A DNA stretch of 64,000 nt from NCBI RefSeq assembly GCF_031880315.1, contig NZ_CP134771.1, forward strand, positions 744,001-808,000, read 5' to 3'. This DNA comes from Pseudomonas baltica. GTDB taxonomy: Bacteria; Pseudomonadota; Gammaproteobacteria; Pseudomonadales; Pseudomonadaceae. A program made the position numbers and the translations under genes. Shown here one piece after another: positions 18,099 to 26,855 of this stretch; position 1 is the stretch's first letter, and each line of letters begins with the position of its first letter. The notes under the pieces were generated by a model, which worked only from the letters and a program-made list of their open reading frames with translations, did not search any database and had not been told where the DNA came from.

Positions 18099-18745
18099 AT
18101 TTCGATTACACCTTTGCCTGGTCGATCCTGCCGGATTTGCTTCAGGGTCTGCTCGTCACCTTGCAAGTCGTGGTGCTGGGATTTTTGCTGGCTGTGGTGG
18201 TGGGGCTGGTGCTGGCGATCGTTCAGCGCTCGAAAAGCGTATGGCTGCAGCGGCTGAGCGGCGCCTACCTGAGCTTCTTTCGCCACACGCCCTTGATGGT
18301 GCAGCTGTACGTGCTGTTTTTCGCGTTTCCGTTGATCGGTATCACCCTGCCGCCGATCTCCACGGGGGTGATCGGGCTGGGCCTCTATTACGGCGCGTAT
18401 ATCGCCGAAGCCTACCGCGGCGCCATCGAAGGAGTGCCCGCCGGGCAATGGGAAGCGGCACGGGCCCTGGATTTTGACACGGCCACGACCTGGCAGCGGA
18501 TCATCCTGCCCCAGGCACTGAAACCGATGCTGCCCATCCTCGGCAATTACCTGATCGGCATGTTCAAGGAAACGCCCCTGCTGGCGGTCATCACCATCCC
18601 CGAGCTGTTCCAGGCAACCAAGCAGATCGCCGGCATGACCTATCGCTACAACGAGCCCTACACGGTCATGGCGTTGATGTTCCTGGCGATCAGCCTGCCC
18701 ACTTCCCTGCTGTTCAAATTTCTCGAAAGGCGCCGTCATGTCTGA
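18095..18745 (+). CDS. ehuD: Amino-acid-type ABC permease, EhuD-like
   Basis: The product is 216 residues with five predicted membrane helices and an EAA loop (WEAARALDFDTATTWQRIILPQA by key residues EAARALD and RIILPQA). It is translationally coupled to ehuC by ATGA and overlaps ehuA by eight bases. It forms the membrane channel as a heterodimer with the preceding permease. Confidence 0.82.
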   Translation: MNFDYTFAWSILPDLLQGLLVTLQVVVLGFLLAVVVGLVLAIVQRSKSVWLQRLSGAYLSFFRHTPLMVQLYVLFFAFPLIGITLPPISTGVIGLGLYYGAYIAEAYRGAIEGVPAGQWEAARALDFDTATTWQRIILPQALKPMLPILGNYLIGMFKETPLLAVITIPELFQATKQIAGMTYRYNEPYTVMALMFLAISLPTSLLFKFLERRRHV

Positions 18746-19529
18746 TCTCGCACACGGCCTCCCTGGGGCACCGGCACAGATCCTGTTGAAGCAGGTGGTC
18801 AAGGACTTCGGCAAGACCCGGGTCATCGATCACCTCGACCTGAGCATTCCCCAGGGCCAGAAGGTCGCCCTGATCGGCCCCAGCGGCTCCGGCAAGTCTA
18901 CGGTGCTGCGCCTGATCAAGGGCCTGGAAACCTATCAGCAAGGCAGCATCGAAGTGGCCGGTGCCGCAGTGCCCGCCGTGCGTTCAGGCTGGCGCTGGCC
19001 GTGGTCGGCCAGAGCCCCGGTGGTGCATCGGGTCGGCATGGTGTTTCAGCAGTTCAACCTGTTCCCGCACCTGACCGTGGAGGAAAACATCACAGAAGCA
19101 CCCCTGCGGGTGTTGAAACTCAGCCAGGAAGAGGCGCAGCAGCGCGCCCATGAATACCTCGGCTTGGTAGGCCTGCAGCACAAGGCGGCGGCCTACCCCG
19201 GCCAGTTGTCCGGCGGTCAGCAGCAGCGTGTCGCTATTGCGCGCGCGCTGGCCATGCGTCCGCAAGTGATGTTGTTCGACGAGGTAACCTCCGCGCTGGA
19301 CCCGGAGCTGGTGGGCGAAGTGCTGGCCGTGATCCGTGCCATCGCCCACGCACAAAACACCACGCTGTTGCTGGTCACCCATGAGATGAAGTTCGCCGAG
19401 GAAATCGCCGACCGGGTGCTGTTCATGGAAGGCGGCAGAATCCTGGCCGACGGCAGCGCCCGCGAGATTCTGGTCGAGCCTGCAGACGAAAGGACCCGGC
19501 GCTTCTTGAATCGTGTCGAGCAGCGCTGA
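18738..19529 (+). CDS. ehuA: Amino-acid-type ABC ATPase, EhuA-like
   Basis: The product is 263 residues with Walker A GPSGSGKSTVLRLIKG, Q-loop VFQQFNLFPHL, signature LSGGQQQRVAIARAL, Walker B VMLFDEVTSALDPE and the H-loop VTHE. It has a somewhat long insert between Walker A and the Q-loop (VPAVRSGWRWPWSARAP), seen in other members of this ATPase group. It energises the two permeases encoded just upstream. A hairpin follows the stop codon. Confidence 0.88.
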   Translation: MSDLAHGLPGAPAQILLKQVVKDFGKTRVIDHLDLSIPQGQKVALIGPSGSGKSTVLRLIKGLETYQQGSIEVAGAAVPAVRSGWRWPWSARAPVVHRVGMVFQQFNLFPHLTVEENITEAPLRVLKLSQEEAQQRAHEYLGLVGLQHKAAAYPGQLSGGQQQRVAIARALAMRPQVMLFDEVTSALDPELVGEVLAVIRAIAHAQNTTLLLVTHEMKFAEEIADRVLFMEGGRILADGSAREILVEPADERTRRFLNRVEQR

Positions 19530-19562
19530 CTGCCCAGCCGTAAGGCACTGCGGCCTGGGCAG
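19530..19562 (+). terminator. Hairpin after the ehu-like operon
   Basis: CTGCCCAG (19530-19537) pairs exactly with CTGGGCAG (19555-19562), and an inner CCG/CGG extends the stem. It begins one base after the ehuA stop. No T-run follows, so it is a probable but not classical terminator. Confidence 0.5.
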
Positions 19563-19605
19563 CGATCGCGTATCATCGCCGTTTGCCCACGCTGCGGATT
19601 TCATC

Positions 19606-20661
19606 ATGACAAGTCAGTCACTCCCCTCTTCCACACGCCCCTGGACATTCTGGTGCAAGCCGGCGCTGTTCGTGCTGGTGGCCGTGATCGGCCTGTACTA
19701 CGTGAAGTGGTCGCCGTATTACCTCAAGTCGTTCGTCGCGGCCGACAGCCACAGCATCGGTGGCTCGATCATCAACGATCACCCAGATTCGCCGCTGAGT
19801 GCCGCCCTCGCCTATGCCCAGGTGTATTTTCTGGCCATTTGGAAAGCCGCCGTGCTGGCGGTGATCCTCGGGTCGCTGGTGCAGGTGCTGATCCCCCGGG
19901 ACTGGCTCCTGCGGGCGTTCGGCAAGGCCGGCTTCGGCTCGACGCTACGCGGTGGCCTGTTCGCCCTGCCGGGCATGATGTGCAGTTGCTGCGCAGCGCC
20001 GGTGGCGGCCGGGCTGCGCCGGCAGAACGTATCGGTGGGCGCGGCCCTGGCGTTCTGGATCGCCAATCCGGTGCTCAACCCTGCCACGCTGATTTTCATG
20101 GGCTTCGTGCTCGGCTGGCAGTTCACTGCCTTGCGCCTGGTGGCCGGTGTGGCGTTGGTGCTGGGCGTAGCGTTGTTTGCGCAGCGCATCTCGCGGCCAG
20201 AGGCCTTGCCGGATGCGGCGGTGGAGGCGGTTGAAGTGGCCAGCAATGTCGACACCGGCAGCCTGCTGACGCGCTGGATGCGCACGCTGTGGCAGCTGTT
20301 CTGGACCACCATCCCGATTTACGTGGTGGCGGTGCTGATTCTCGGCGCGGCGCGCGTCTGGCTGTTCCCCCACGTGGATGGCGCCATGGGCAACGGCTGG
20401 CTGTGGCTGGTGCCGCTGGCGATCGTCGGCACGCTGTTCGTGATTCCCACGGCGGCGGAAATCCCCATCGTGCAGACCCTCATGGGCCTGGGCCTGGGGA
20501 CTGCACCCGCCGTGGCACTGTTGATGACGCTGCCCAGTGTCAGCCTGCCGTCGCTGTTGATGCTGCGTAAATCCTTCGACCGCCAGGTGCTGGTGGCCGT
20601 GGCGTTGCTGACCATGCTGGTGGGCATCGTCAGCGGCGCCGCCGGTGCGCTGTTGCTCTGA
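19606..20661 (+). CDS. Predicted permease of the YraQ/ArsP (DUF318) family
   Basis: The product is about 351 residues with eight to ten hydrophobic helices. Its hallmark is the Cys pair in PGMMCSCCAAPVAAGLRR followed by WIANPVLNPATLIFMGF, and a second-half repeat with a FVIPTAAEIPIVQTLMGLG block. ArsP, the best-known relative, exports trivalent organoarsenicals using membrane thiols. The Cys-Cys pair here would allow binding of a soft metal or metalloid. The ATG at 19606 is the first start after the ehu hairpin. It is convergent with selU and has no metal regulator beside it, so the substrate is unknown. Confidence 0.8.
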   Translation: MTSQSLPSSTRPWTFWCKPALFVLVAVIGLYYVKWSPYYLKSFVAADSHSIGGSIINDHPDSPLSAALAYAQVYFLAIWKAAVLAVILGSLVQVLIPRDWLLRAFGKAGFGSTLRGGLFALPGMMCSCCAAPVAAGLRRQNVSVGAALAFWIANPVLNPATLIFMGFVLGWQFTALRLVAGVALVLGVALFAQRISRPEALPDAAVEAVEVASNVDTGSLLTRWMRTLWQLFWTTIPIYVVAVLILGAARVWLFPHVDGAMGNGWLWLVPLAIVGTLFVIPTAAEIPIVQTLMGLGLGTAPAVALLMTLPSVSLPSLLMLRKSFDRQVLVAVALLTMLVGIVSGAAGALLL

Positions 20662-20676
20662 CTTTTGGGCTTGAAA

Positions 20677-20702
20677 CGCCGCCGAGTTCAGGCACGGCGG
20701 CG
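20677..20702. terminator. Hairpin between the YraQ-like gene and selU
   Basis: CGCCGCCG (20677-20684) and CGGCGGCG (20695-20702) form an eight-base GC stem with a ten-base loop. It overlaps the selU 3' end and lies 15 bases past the YraQ-like stop, fitting a bidirectional stop for two convergent genes. No T-run. Confidence 0.4.
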
Positions 20703-21788
20703 CTGTTGCAGGTACGCTCTGACCGCCGCGTGATCACCGGCAAACTCGATGCGCTTGGCCTTGCTGTCGCGCTGATAGGCGTACATCGGGTCGTAGTACT
20801 CGTTGAGCAGCACTTCGATCCACTGCCGATGAGCGTCCACCTGCCCACCGGCCAGTTGTACCGCCAGGGCATCGTCCATGATCGCCGCCAGGCGCTGGTA
20901 ACGCTCGCCGCCCAGGCGTTTGAGGTTGCTTGCCAGGCTCTGGCGCAGGCGTTCGGCGAAGGCGTTGAAACCCTGCTCCACGCCATTGGCGGCGACGAAC
21001 TCGGCGCACAGGTCGATCACGTAATCCTTGAGAATCCGCTCGACCCGCCGCTCGACGCTGTCCTGCAGCCACACCATCGGCGCGGCTTGCATCTGCCGGA
21101 ACAGCGACAACGGCACGGCGCGGCTGCCGATGGCGCGCCCTTCATCCTCCAGCACCAGGAACTCCGCACCGCGGTGGCGCTTTTTGAGGATGTCCACTGC
21201 CAGGGCGTTTTCGAAATCGATCTGCGCGGGCTGACCGCTGACCCGTTTGCCGAAACTGGAGCCGCGATGGTTGGCGTGGCCTTCGAGGTCGAGGCTGTTG
21301 TTCAACTCGACCAGTACCTCGGTCTTGCCAGACCCGGTCAAGCCGCCGACGAGCACCAGCTCACATGACTGCGCCGCGTCTTCGACCGTGTCGAGCAAAA
21401 AGGTGCGCATTGCCTTGTAACCACCCAGCACCCGCGGGTACGGGATACCGGCGACATCCTTGAGCCACTGCTGAGTGATCTGCGAGCGCAGGCCGCCGCG
21501 AAAGCAATACAGATAGCCCTCGGGCTGACGCTGGACGAACTCGACCCAGGCCTCGATACGTGCCTGCTGGGTCGCGCCGGACACCAACCGGTGCCCCAAC
21601 TCGATGGCGGCCTGCTGCCCCTGTTGCTTGTAGGCGGTGCCGACGGCCTCGCGCTCGGCGTCGTTCATCAGCGGCAGGTTGCGCGACTGGCTGAAGGCGC
21701 CCTTGGCGAATTCCACCGGCGCGCGAACATCCATCAGCGGGATGTCGTTCAAGAAGATATGCCGCAGATCGGCGCTGTTGTCGCGCAT
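20688..21788 (-). CDS. selU: tRNA 2-selenouridine synthase (SelU/MnmH)
   Basis: The product is about 366 residues. It begins with a rhodanese domain ([16 protein letters not shown]) carrying the active-site Cys in [12 protein letters not shown]-loop domain ([12 protein letters not shown]) and a helical tail follow. The enzyme replaces sulfur with selenium at the wobble 2-thiouridine of certain tRNAs, through geranylated and selenophosphate steps, using selenophosphate from SelD. The start at 21788 shares a base with the selD stop (TGATG), so the two are translationally coupled. The long open frame reaching 22208 lies inside selD and is rejected. Confidence 0.95.
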   Translation of the reverse strand: MRDNSADLRHIFLNDIPLMDVRAPVEFAKGAFSQSRNLPLMNDAEREAVGTAYKQQGQQAAIELGHRLVSGATQQARIEAWVEFVQRQPEGYLYCFRGGLRSQITQQWLKDVAGIPYPRVLGGYKAMRTFLLDTVEDAAQSCELVLVGGLTGSGKTEVLVELNNSLDLEGHANHRGSSFGKRVSGQPAQIDFENALAVDILKKRHRGAEFLVLEDEGRAIGSRAVPLSLFRQMQAAPMVWLQDSVERRVERILKDYVIDLCAEFVAANGVEQGFNAFAERLRQSLASNLKRLGGERYQRLAAIMDDALAVQLAGGQVDAHRQWIEVLLNEYYDPMYAYQRDSKAKRIEFAGDHAAVRAYLQQRRRA

Positions 21789-22822
21789 CAGAACACCTCG
21801 ACGGCGTGTGTCTGTCGCTCGACCAGGGTGCCGATCGGTTGCAGGTCCAGGCCCAGCTCGGTGGCGGTCTGCAGGAACTGCGCCTGGCCTTCTGGCGTCA
21901 CCGCTACGAGCAGGCCACCGCTGGTCTGCGGATCGCAGAGCAGGTGCTTTTGCCACTCGGTCAATGGGCCAATACGCCCACCGTAGCTGTCGAAGTTGCG
22001 CAGCGTGCCGCCTGGTATGCAGCCTTGCTCCAGGTAGTGATCGACGCTGGCCAGACGCGGTACGGCATCGGCCTGCAAGCGGGCGGTCAGCTGGCTGCCG
22101 TCGGCCATTTCCACCAGGTGGCCGAGCAGGCCGAAACCGGTGACGTCGGTCATCGCCGTGACTCCGGCCAGTTTGCCGAAGCGGCTGCCGGGCGTGTTGA
22201 GGGTGCACATCTGGTCGCGCGCCAGGCCGATGTCGGCGTCACGCAGCAGGCCCTTTTTCTCGGCGGTGGTGAGGATGCCGATGCCCAGAGGCTTGGTCAG
22301 GTACAGTGTGCAGCCAAGGGTGGCGGTGTCGTTGCGCTTCATGAAGCGCTTTTCTACCAGGCCGGTGACCGCCAGGCCGAAGATCGGCTCCGGGGCATCG
22401 ATCGAGTGCCCGCCCGCCAGGGGGATGCCGGCGGCATCGCACACCGCGCGGCCACCGCGAATCACTTCGCGGGCGATCTCCGGTGCGAGCAGGTTGACCG
22501 GCCAGCCGAGAATGGCGATGGCCATGATCGGATCGCCGCCCATGGCGTAGATGTCGCTGATCGCGTTGGTGGCGGCAATGCGCCCGAAATCGTAAGGGTC
22601 GTCGACGATCGGCATGAAGAAGTCGGTGGTCGAGACCACGCCGCGCTCTTCATCGATGGCATACACCGCCGCGTCATCACGCGAAGCGTTGCCCACCCAC
22701 AGGCGCGGGTCGAGGTTTTGTGCGCCGCTGCCGGCAAGGATCACTTCCAGCACCTGAGGCGAGATCTTGCAGCCGCAGCCGGCGCCGTGGCTGTACTGGG
22801 TCAAGCGGACGGGTTCGCTCAT
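21788..22822 (-). CDS. selD: Selenide, water dikinase (selenophosphate synthetase)
   Basis: The product is 344 residues and makes selenophosphate from selenide and ATP. The N-terminal catalytic loop [11 protein letters not shown] contains the conserved Cys and Lys; this is the Cys form, not selenocysteine. ATP-binding blocks such as [22 protein letters not shown] and the [16 protein letters not shown] segment are intact. It is followed directly by selU. No selA, selB or selC is in the window, so the visible evidence supports a tRNA-selenouridine role; selenoproteins are possible if those genes are elsewhere. Confidence 0.97.
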   Translation of the reverse strand: MSEPVRLTQYSHGAGCGCKISPQVLEVILAGSGAQNLDPRLWVGNASRDDAAVYAIDEERGVVSTTDFFMPIVDDPYDFGRIAATNAISDIYAMGGDPIMAIAILGWPVNLLAPEIAREVIRGGRAVCDAAGIPLAGGHSIDAPEPIFGLAVTGLVEKRFMKRNDTATLGCTLYLTKPLGIGILTTAEKKGLLRDADIGLARDQMCTLNTPGSRFGKLAGVTAMTDVTGFGLLGHLVEMADGSQLTARLQADAVPRLASVDHYLEQGCIPGGTLRNFDSYGGRIGPLTEWQKHLLCDPQTSGGLLVAVTPEGQAQFLQTATELGLDLQPIGTLVERQTHAVEVF

Positions 22823-22929
22823 GGGATGCCCTTGTGTCTGTGAAGGGGCAGCAGTCTACCAGAGCGCGCGAGGCCCACGTGCGGGCCGCGACAGGGGCCA
22901 GCGGAGCAATAGAGCTATGCACATGCGAT

Positions 22930-22958
22930 TTGGTTATTTCTGTTAGAGCCTTTATGTC
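22930..22958 (+). promoter_or_regulatory. Weak candidate sigma70 promoter upstream of the SfnB/SfnR-like pair
   Basis: TTGGTT (22930-22935) and TATGTC (22953-22958) are 17 bases apart. The -10 is poor, so an activator would be needed. In Pseudomonas putida sfnR transcription is driven by the sulfur-starvation regulator CysB, which would fit, but I cannot identify a CysB site with confidence. Confidence 0.3.
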
Positions 22959-22994
22959 AAATATGATCAGCGCATCGTTGCAACTATCCGCCCA

Positions 22995-23005
22995 GCAACT
23001 GTTGC
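22995..23005. promoter_or_regulatory. Third copy of the CAAC-W-GTTG palindrome, upstream of the SfnB/SfnR-like genes
   Basis: GCAACTGTTGC matches the core of the two near-identical boxes at 35938-35953 and 44813-44828. It lies 46 bases before the start at 23052. No -24/-12 promoter is seen beside it, so it could be an autoregulatory site or chance. Confidence 0.3.
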
Positions 23006-23051
23006 CGGGCGAACAGCTCATCAGCCTGCAGACAGATCGAGGTCCCTGAGC

Positions 23052-24239
23052 ATGACTGCTTCTTTGCAAGACGCCCGCCATTGCCCACTGCACACCGCGC
23101 GGGAGCTGGCCACCGAGTTCGCCCGCACCGCCGTTGAGCGTGACGAGCGTGGCGGCACCCCCAAAGCCGAACGCGATGCCCTGCGCGAGAGCGGCCTGCT
23201 GGCCCTGAGCATTCCGCGCCAGTTCGGCGGCCTGGGCGCAAGCTGGAGCGACACCTTCGAGGTGGTCCGCGAATTCGCCCGGGTCGATAGCTCGATTGCC
23301 CATGTGTTCGGCTTTCATCACCTGATGCTGGCCACCGTGCGCCTGTTCGGCAGCGCCGAGCAGTGGCAGCCGTGGTTTGAACTCACCGCCCGCAAGAACT
23401 GGTTCTGGGGCAACGCCCTCAATCCATTGGACACCCGCACCACGGTGCGCACCTTCGGCGGCTGGCGGGAATTCTCGGGCAAGAAGAGTTTTTGTTCCGG
23501 CGCCAGCGACTCGCAAATGCTCGTCGCCTCGGCGGTGGATGAAAGCGCGGGCGGCAAATTGTTGATCGGCGCGATCCCCACCGCGCGCACCGGCATCACC
23601 GTGCACGACGACTGGCAGAACATGGGCCAACGCCAGACCGAAAGCGGCAGCGCCACCTTCGAACGAGTGCGCGTCGAGGAATCCGACCTGCTCCTCGATC
23701 CCGGCCCGCTGAGCACCCCGTTCGCCTGCCTGCGGCCCCTGATCGCGCAACTGCACTTCGCCAATATCTTCCTCGGCATCGCCCAGGGCGCGTTCGCTGA
23801 AGCGCGCCAGTACACCCTCACCGAGACCCGCCCGTGGTTCAAGTCGGGCGCCTCGAACAGCGGCCAGGACCCATACGTCCTGGCGCACTTCGGCGATTTC
23901 TGGGTCAGTCTGGAGAGTGCCCGGCTGCTGGTCGAGCTGGCCGCGCAGCGCCTGGACCAGGCCTGGGCCAAGGGCGCCAGGCTGAGCGCCGACGAGCGCG
24001 GGCAACTGGCGGTGACCATCGCCACCGCCAAGGTCGCCGCCCAGCGCCACGGCCTCGAGCTGTGCAGCAAGGTGTTTGAAGTCACCGGCGCCCGCTCGAC
24101 CCATGCATCCGTGGGCCTCGACCGCCACTGGCGCAACCTGCGCACCCAAAGCCTGCACGACCCGCTGGACTACAAACTTCACGAATTGGGTGACTGGGCA
24201 TTGAACCAGAACCTGCCCACGCCCACGTTCTACTCATAG
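23052..24239 (+). CDS. SfnB/DszC-type flavin monooxygenase of the acyl-CoA dehydrogenase fold
   Basis: The product is 395 residues. The N-terminal helical domain (ALRESGLLALSIPRQFGGLGASW) is followed by a beta domain and a C-terminal four-helix bundle. The last part contains VFEVTGARSTHASVGLDRHWRNLRTQSLHDP, whose LDRHWRNxRTxxxHDP pattern marks the DszC/SfnB branch that oxygenates organosulfur compounds with reduced flavin rather than dehydrogenating acyl-CoA. The start at 23052 has GAGG nine bases upstream. It lies two bases before the sigma54 activator gene, so the two form an operon. The substrate is not known. It contains four Met and four Cys, more than the paralogues at 34.6 and 36.2 kb. 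Confidence 0.85.
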   Translation: MTASLQDARHCPLHTARELATEFARTAVERDERGGTPKAERDALRESGLLALSIPRQFGGLGASWSDTFEVVREFARVDSSIAHVFGFHHLMLATVRLFGSAEQWQPWFELTARKNWFWGNALNPLDTRTTVRTFGGWREFSGKKSFCSGASDSQMLVASAVDESAGGKLLIGAIPTARTGITVHDDWQNMGQRQTESGSATFERVRVEESDLLLDPGPLSTPFACLRPLIAQLHFANIFLGIAQGAFAEARQYTLTETRPWFKSGASNSGQDPYVLAHFGDFWVSLESARLLVELAAQRLDQAWAKGARLSADERGQLAVTIATAKVAAQRHGLELCSKVFEVTGARSTHASVGLDRHWRNLRTQSLHDPLDYKLHELGDWALNQNLPTPTFYS

Positions 24240-24241
24240 GG

Positions 24242-25348
24242 ATGCCCATGCAGCTTCTGACCTTACCGCCCTCGCCCGCCTTGGCGACCTCCATCCGCGC
24301 CACTGCACAGGTGTTCGAGGACCCGAAATCCAAGGCCTTGCTCGCGCACCTGGAAAAGGTCGCGCCCAGCGAAGCCAGCGTACTGATCATCGGCCAGACC
24401 GGGACCGGCAAAGAACTGGTCGCCCGTCACATCCACAACTTGAGCGCGCGGCGCAATCGGCCGTTCGTGGCGGTCAACTGCGGGGCGTTCTCGGAATCGC
24501 TGGTGGAGGCCGAGCTGTTCGGCCACGAGAAAGGCGCCTTCACCGGCGCCCTGAGTGCCAAGGCCGGCTGGTTCGAAGAGGCCAACGGCGGCACCCTGTT
24601 CCTCGATGAAATCGGCGACCTGCCCATGGGCATCCAGGTCAAGCTGCTGCGCGTGCTGCAAGAGCGCGAAGTGGTGCGACTGGGCTCGCGCAAGAGCATC
24701 CCCATCGATGTCCGGGTGCTGGCGGCGACCAATGTGCAGCTGGAAAAAGCCATCAACGCCGGGCACTTTCGCGAGGACCTGTTCTATCGCCTGGACGTCG
24801 TCAACCTGGAGCTCAGCCCGTTGCGCGAACGGCCCGGCGATATCCTGCCGCTGATTCGCCACTTCATCGCCGCCTACAGCGCACGGCTCGGCTATGGCGA
24901 GATACGCCTGACACCGGATGCCGAGCGCAAGCTCACCAGCTACAGCTGGCCGGGCAATATCCGCGAGCTGGAAAACGTCATTCACCACACCTTGTTGGTG
25001 TGCCGCGAGGGGCTGATCCAGTGCGACGACTTGCGCCTGTCGAGCCTGCGCATCGAACGCCACGAAGACACTGCACCCAGCGATGACTCGGCCAAAGCCT
25101 TGCTGGAGCGGGCGTTCAAGAAGTTGTTCGAAGAACAGGCCGGCGCCCTCCATGAGAAAGTCGAAGATACCCTGCTGCGCGCGGCCTATCGCTTCTGCCA
25201 TTACAACCAGGTGCACACCGCCAATATGCTTGGCCTGAGCCGCAACGTGACCCGTACACGGCTGATCAAGATTGGCGAACTGGCGGTCAACAAGCGCCGC
25301 CCGACCGAAAACGTGCAGGGCGAGCGCATGCTCAATCTGTCAATCTGA
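24242..25348 (+). CDS. Sigma54-dependent transcriptional activator, SfnR-like
   Basis: The product is 368 residues and consists almost only of the AAA+ and DNA-binding parts. It has Walker A IGQTGTGKELVA, the sigma54-contact GAFTGA loop (HEKGAFTGALS), Walker B GGTLFLDEIGDLP and the Arg-finger block FREDLFYRLDVV. A C-terminal helix-turn-helix (HTANMLGLSRNVTRTRLIKIG) follows. There is no N-terminal receiver, PAS or GAF domain, as in SfnR of Pseudomonas putida, so activity is set by its own transcription. The start at 24242 or 24248 cannot be decided. It probably drives the sigma54 promoters found at 35.8 and 44.7 kb (inference from shared upstream boxes). Confidence 0.85.
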   Translation: MPMQLLTLPPSPALATSIRATAQVFEDPKSKALLAHLEKVAPSEASVLIIGQTGTGKELVARHIHNLSARRNRPFVAVNCGAFSESLVEAELFGHEKGAFTGALSAKAGWFEEANGGTLFLDEIGDLPMGIQVKLLRVLQEREVVRLGSRKSIPIDVRVLAATNVQLEKAINAGHFREDLFYRLDVVNLELSPLRERPGDILPLIRHFIAAYSARLGYGEIRLTPDAERKLTSYSWPGNIRELENVIHHTLLVCREGLIQCDDLRLSSLRIERHEDTAPSDDSAKALLERAFKKLFEEQAGALHEKVEDTLLRAAYRFCHYNQVHTANMLGLSRNVTRTRLIKIGELAVNKRRPTENVQGERMLNLSI

Positions 25349-25398
25349 AGGCTCGGCCCCAGGCCTGTCACTTTAGAAGCCCTGTCACCCCGAGGCCC

Positions 25399-26832
25399 TC
25401 ACTCCAGCGCTGCCAAGCGCGCCGCCAGCGCCTTGGCCTGCAGGGCGACATCGGTCACGGCAGTGCTTTCCCACCACATCCCGCGCAGCGGCGGGCCCAT
25501 GGCGAACAGCCGCCGGGCGGCCAGCGCGGCCGCGTCGAGCACCGCCCCACCGCCGTCCGCGGCGATACCGAGGCCGAGGTTGCCCGGCGCAATCAAACCA
25601 TCGCTCAGCAGTTGCCGAGGCAGGGGTTTATCGACGCGCCGCCAGTCGTATTCGATGCCGGTGGAGTTGATCAGTGCATCGCCTTCCACCACCGTGGTCT
25701 GCGTCTGCCCGCGATACCGCAGGCGAATGCGCTGCTTGCCGTCATCACTGGTCTCCAGCCCCTGCAAGGAGGCGGCGTGGATACTCAGGCGCCCCTCACT
25801 CAGCAAGCGTTCGAGCAGCGCGTTGCCCTGGGGTGGCGAGCGATGGTGATGGCTTTCCCACCACGGCCGCACATGGCGCACGAACTGGCGGCGCTGCCCA
25901 TCGCTGGCCTGGCTCCACAGCCGCGCGATATGCACCCGCACGGTGTCCAGTGGCGCTTGCCAGTCGATGCCTGCTTGCGCAGCCAGATGGCATTGGCGAC
26001 GCAGTTCGCGCAGCAGTTGCAGCGGGCTGCGAATCTCGGGGGCCAGGCTGAGGAAGTCTTCCCAGGCCGGCGGTTGACGACGCACCTGCGGCAGCAGGCC
26101 GTGGCGCGAGAACACCTCGATCGGCCCGCGGTGGCCGGCCTGGTCCAGCGACACCAAGGCGTCGATCATGGTCAGCCCGGAGCCGATGATCAGCACGCGG
26201 GCGCGCTTGTCGAGGCGGCGCATCTGCTCGACGTTCCACGGCCCCAGCGCCACGGCATTGAGGCCGCTGGACTGGCGCTGGGCGGTATGCGCCGCCGCGA
26301 ACATGCCGGTGGCCAATACTGCCGCCGCGCCGCGCCAGCGCTCACCGCCGCGCAGCGTCAAGGTCACGCCCTGCGCGTCGGTCTGCAGGTCGACGGCTTC
26401 GTCGCGCACGTGGCGCAGGCTCGAGCCGCGGGCCTGGGCGAGGGCCAATGCCTCGCTCAGACGTTGCTGGGCATACACCCCGAACAGCCCGCGCGGGGGA
26501 AACAAATGGGCGACGGTGACATCCTGCTCTGCGGCCTCGGGCCAGCCACCGGCGTCGATATGTGCCTGCAGCCAGCGAGTCAGGTCGTCGGCGTCATCGG
26601 GATCGACGCTCATGCGCGCCGCATTGCCATTGAGGGTATGACCCAGCTGCGTCGCGCTGTAGGCCTCGCCCCGGCCCAGTTCGGCGCGTGGTTCGAATAC
26701 CACGATGTGCCGCGCCCCAGGCAGGCGCAGCAACTGCATGGCCAACAAGGTGCCGCTCAGGCCACCCCCAACAATCAGCACATCGGCCTCGCGGATGGCC
26801 GGGGTGGCCTGTCCGCCTTGTGGCTCGCTCAT
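25399..26832 (-). CDS. FAD/NAD(P)-binding protein (FAD_NAD_bind_9 type)
   Basis: The product is 477 residues. The N-terminal Rossmann motif is DVLIVGGGLSGTLLAMQLLR, a second dinucleotide site is RVLIIGSGLTMIDALVSL, and INSTGIEYDW resembles the ATG motif of flavoprotein oxidoreductases. It resembles the uncharacterised FAD-NAD(P)-binding proteins related to HpnW/YdhS-like flavoproteins. It is the last gene of the ten-gene sulfur operon, 23 bases after livF. A role in supplying reduced flavin or oxidising an intermediate is possible, but no sequence feature proves it. Confidence 0.78.
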   Translation of the reverse strand: MSEPQGGQATPAIREADVLIVGGGLSGTLLAMQLLRLPGARHIVVFEPRAELGRGEAYSATQLGHTLNGNAARMSVDPDDADDLTRWLQAHIDAGGWPEAAEQDVTVAHLFPPRGLFGVYAQQRLSEALALAQARGSSLRHVRDEAVDLQTDAQGVTLTLRGGERWRGAAAVLATGMFAAAHTAQRQSSGLNAVALGPWNVEQMRRLDKRARVLIIGSGLTMIDALVSLDQAGHRGPIEVFSRHGLLPQVRRQPPAWEDFLSLAPEIRSPLQLLRELRRQCHLAAQAGIDWQAPLDTVRVHIARLWSQASDGQRRQFVRHVRPWWESHHHRSPPQGNALLERLLSEGRLSIHAASLQGLETSDDGKQRIRLRYRGQTQTTVVEGDALINSTGIEYDWRRVDKPLPRQLLSDGLIAPGNLGLGIAADGGGAVLDAAALAARRLFAMGPPLRGMWWESTAVTDVALQAKALAARLAALE

Positions 26833-26855
26833 GGTTCACTCACTCTCGGATGGAT

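Noticed and set aside
22954-23049. A 31-codon open frame (starts MSNMISAS, ends two bases before the SfnB-like gene) as a leader peptide
   Set aside because: The ribosome site is weak, the most likely promoter puts the transcript start inside it, and it overlaps the GCAACTGTTGC palindrome. It could be tested by ribosome profiling but is not supported as a gene.
25349-25398. Terminator between the SfnR-like gene and the FAD protein gene
   Set aside because: Only a five-base stem (GGCCT/AGGCC) and a direct repeat of CCTGTCAC are seen; this is too weak to call.
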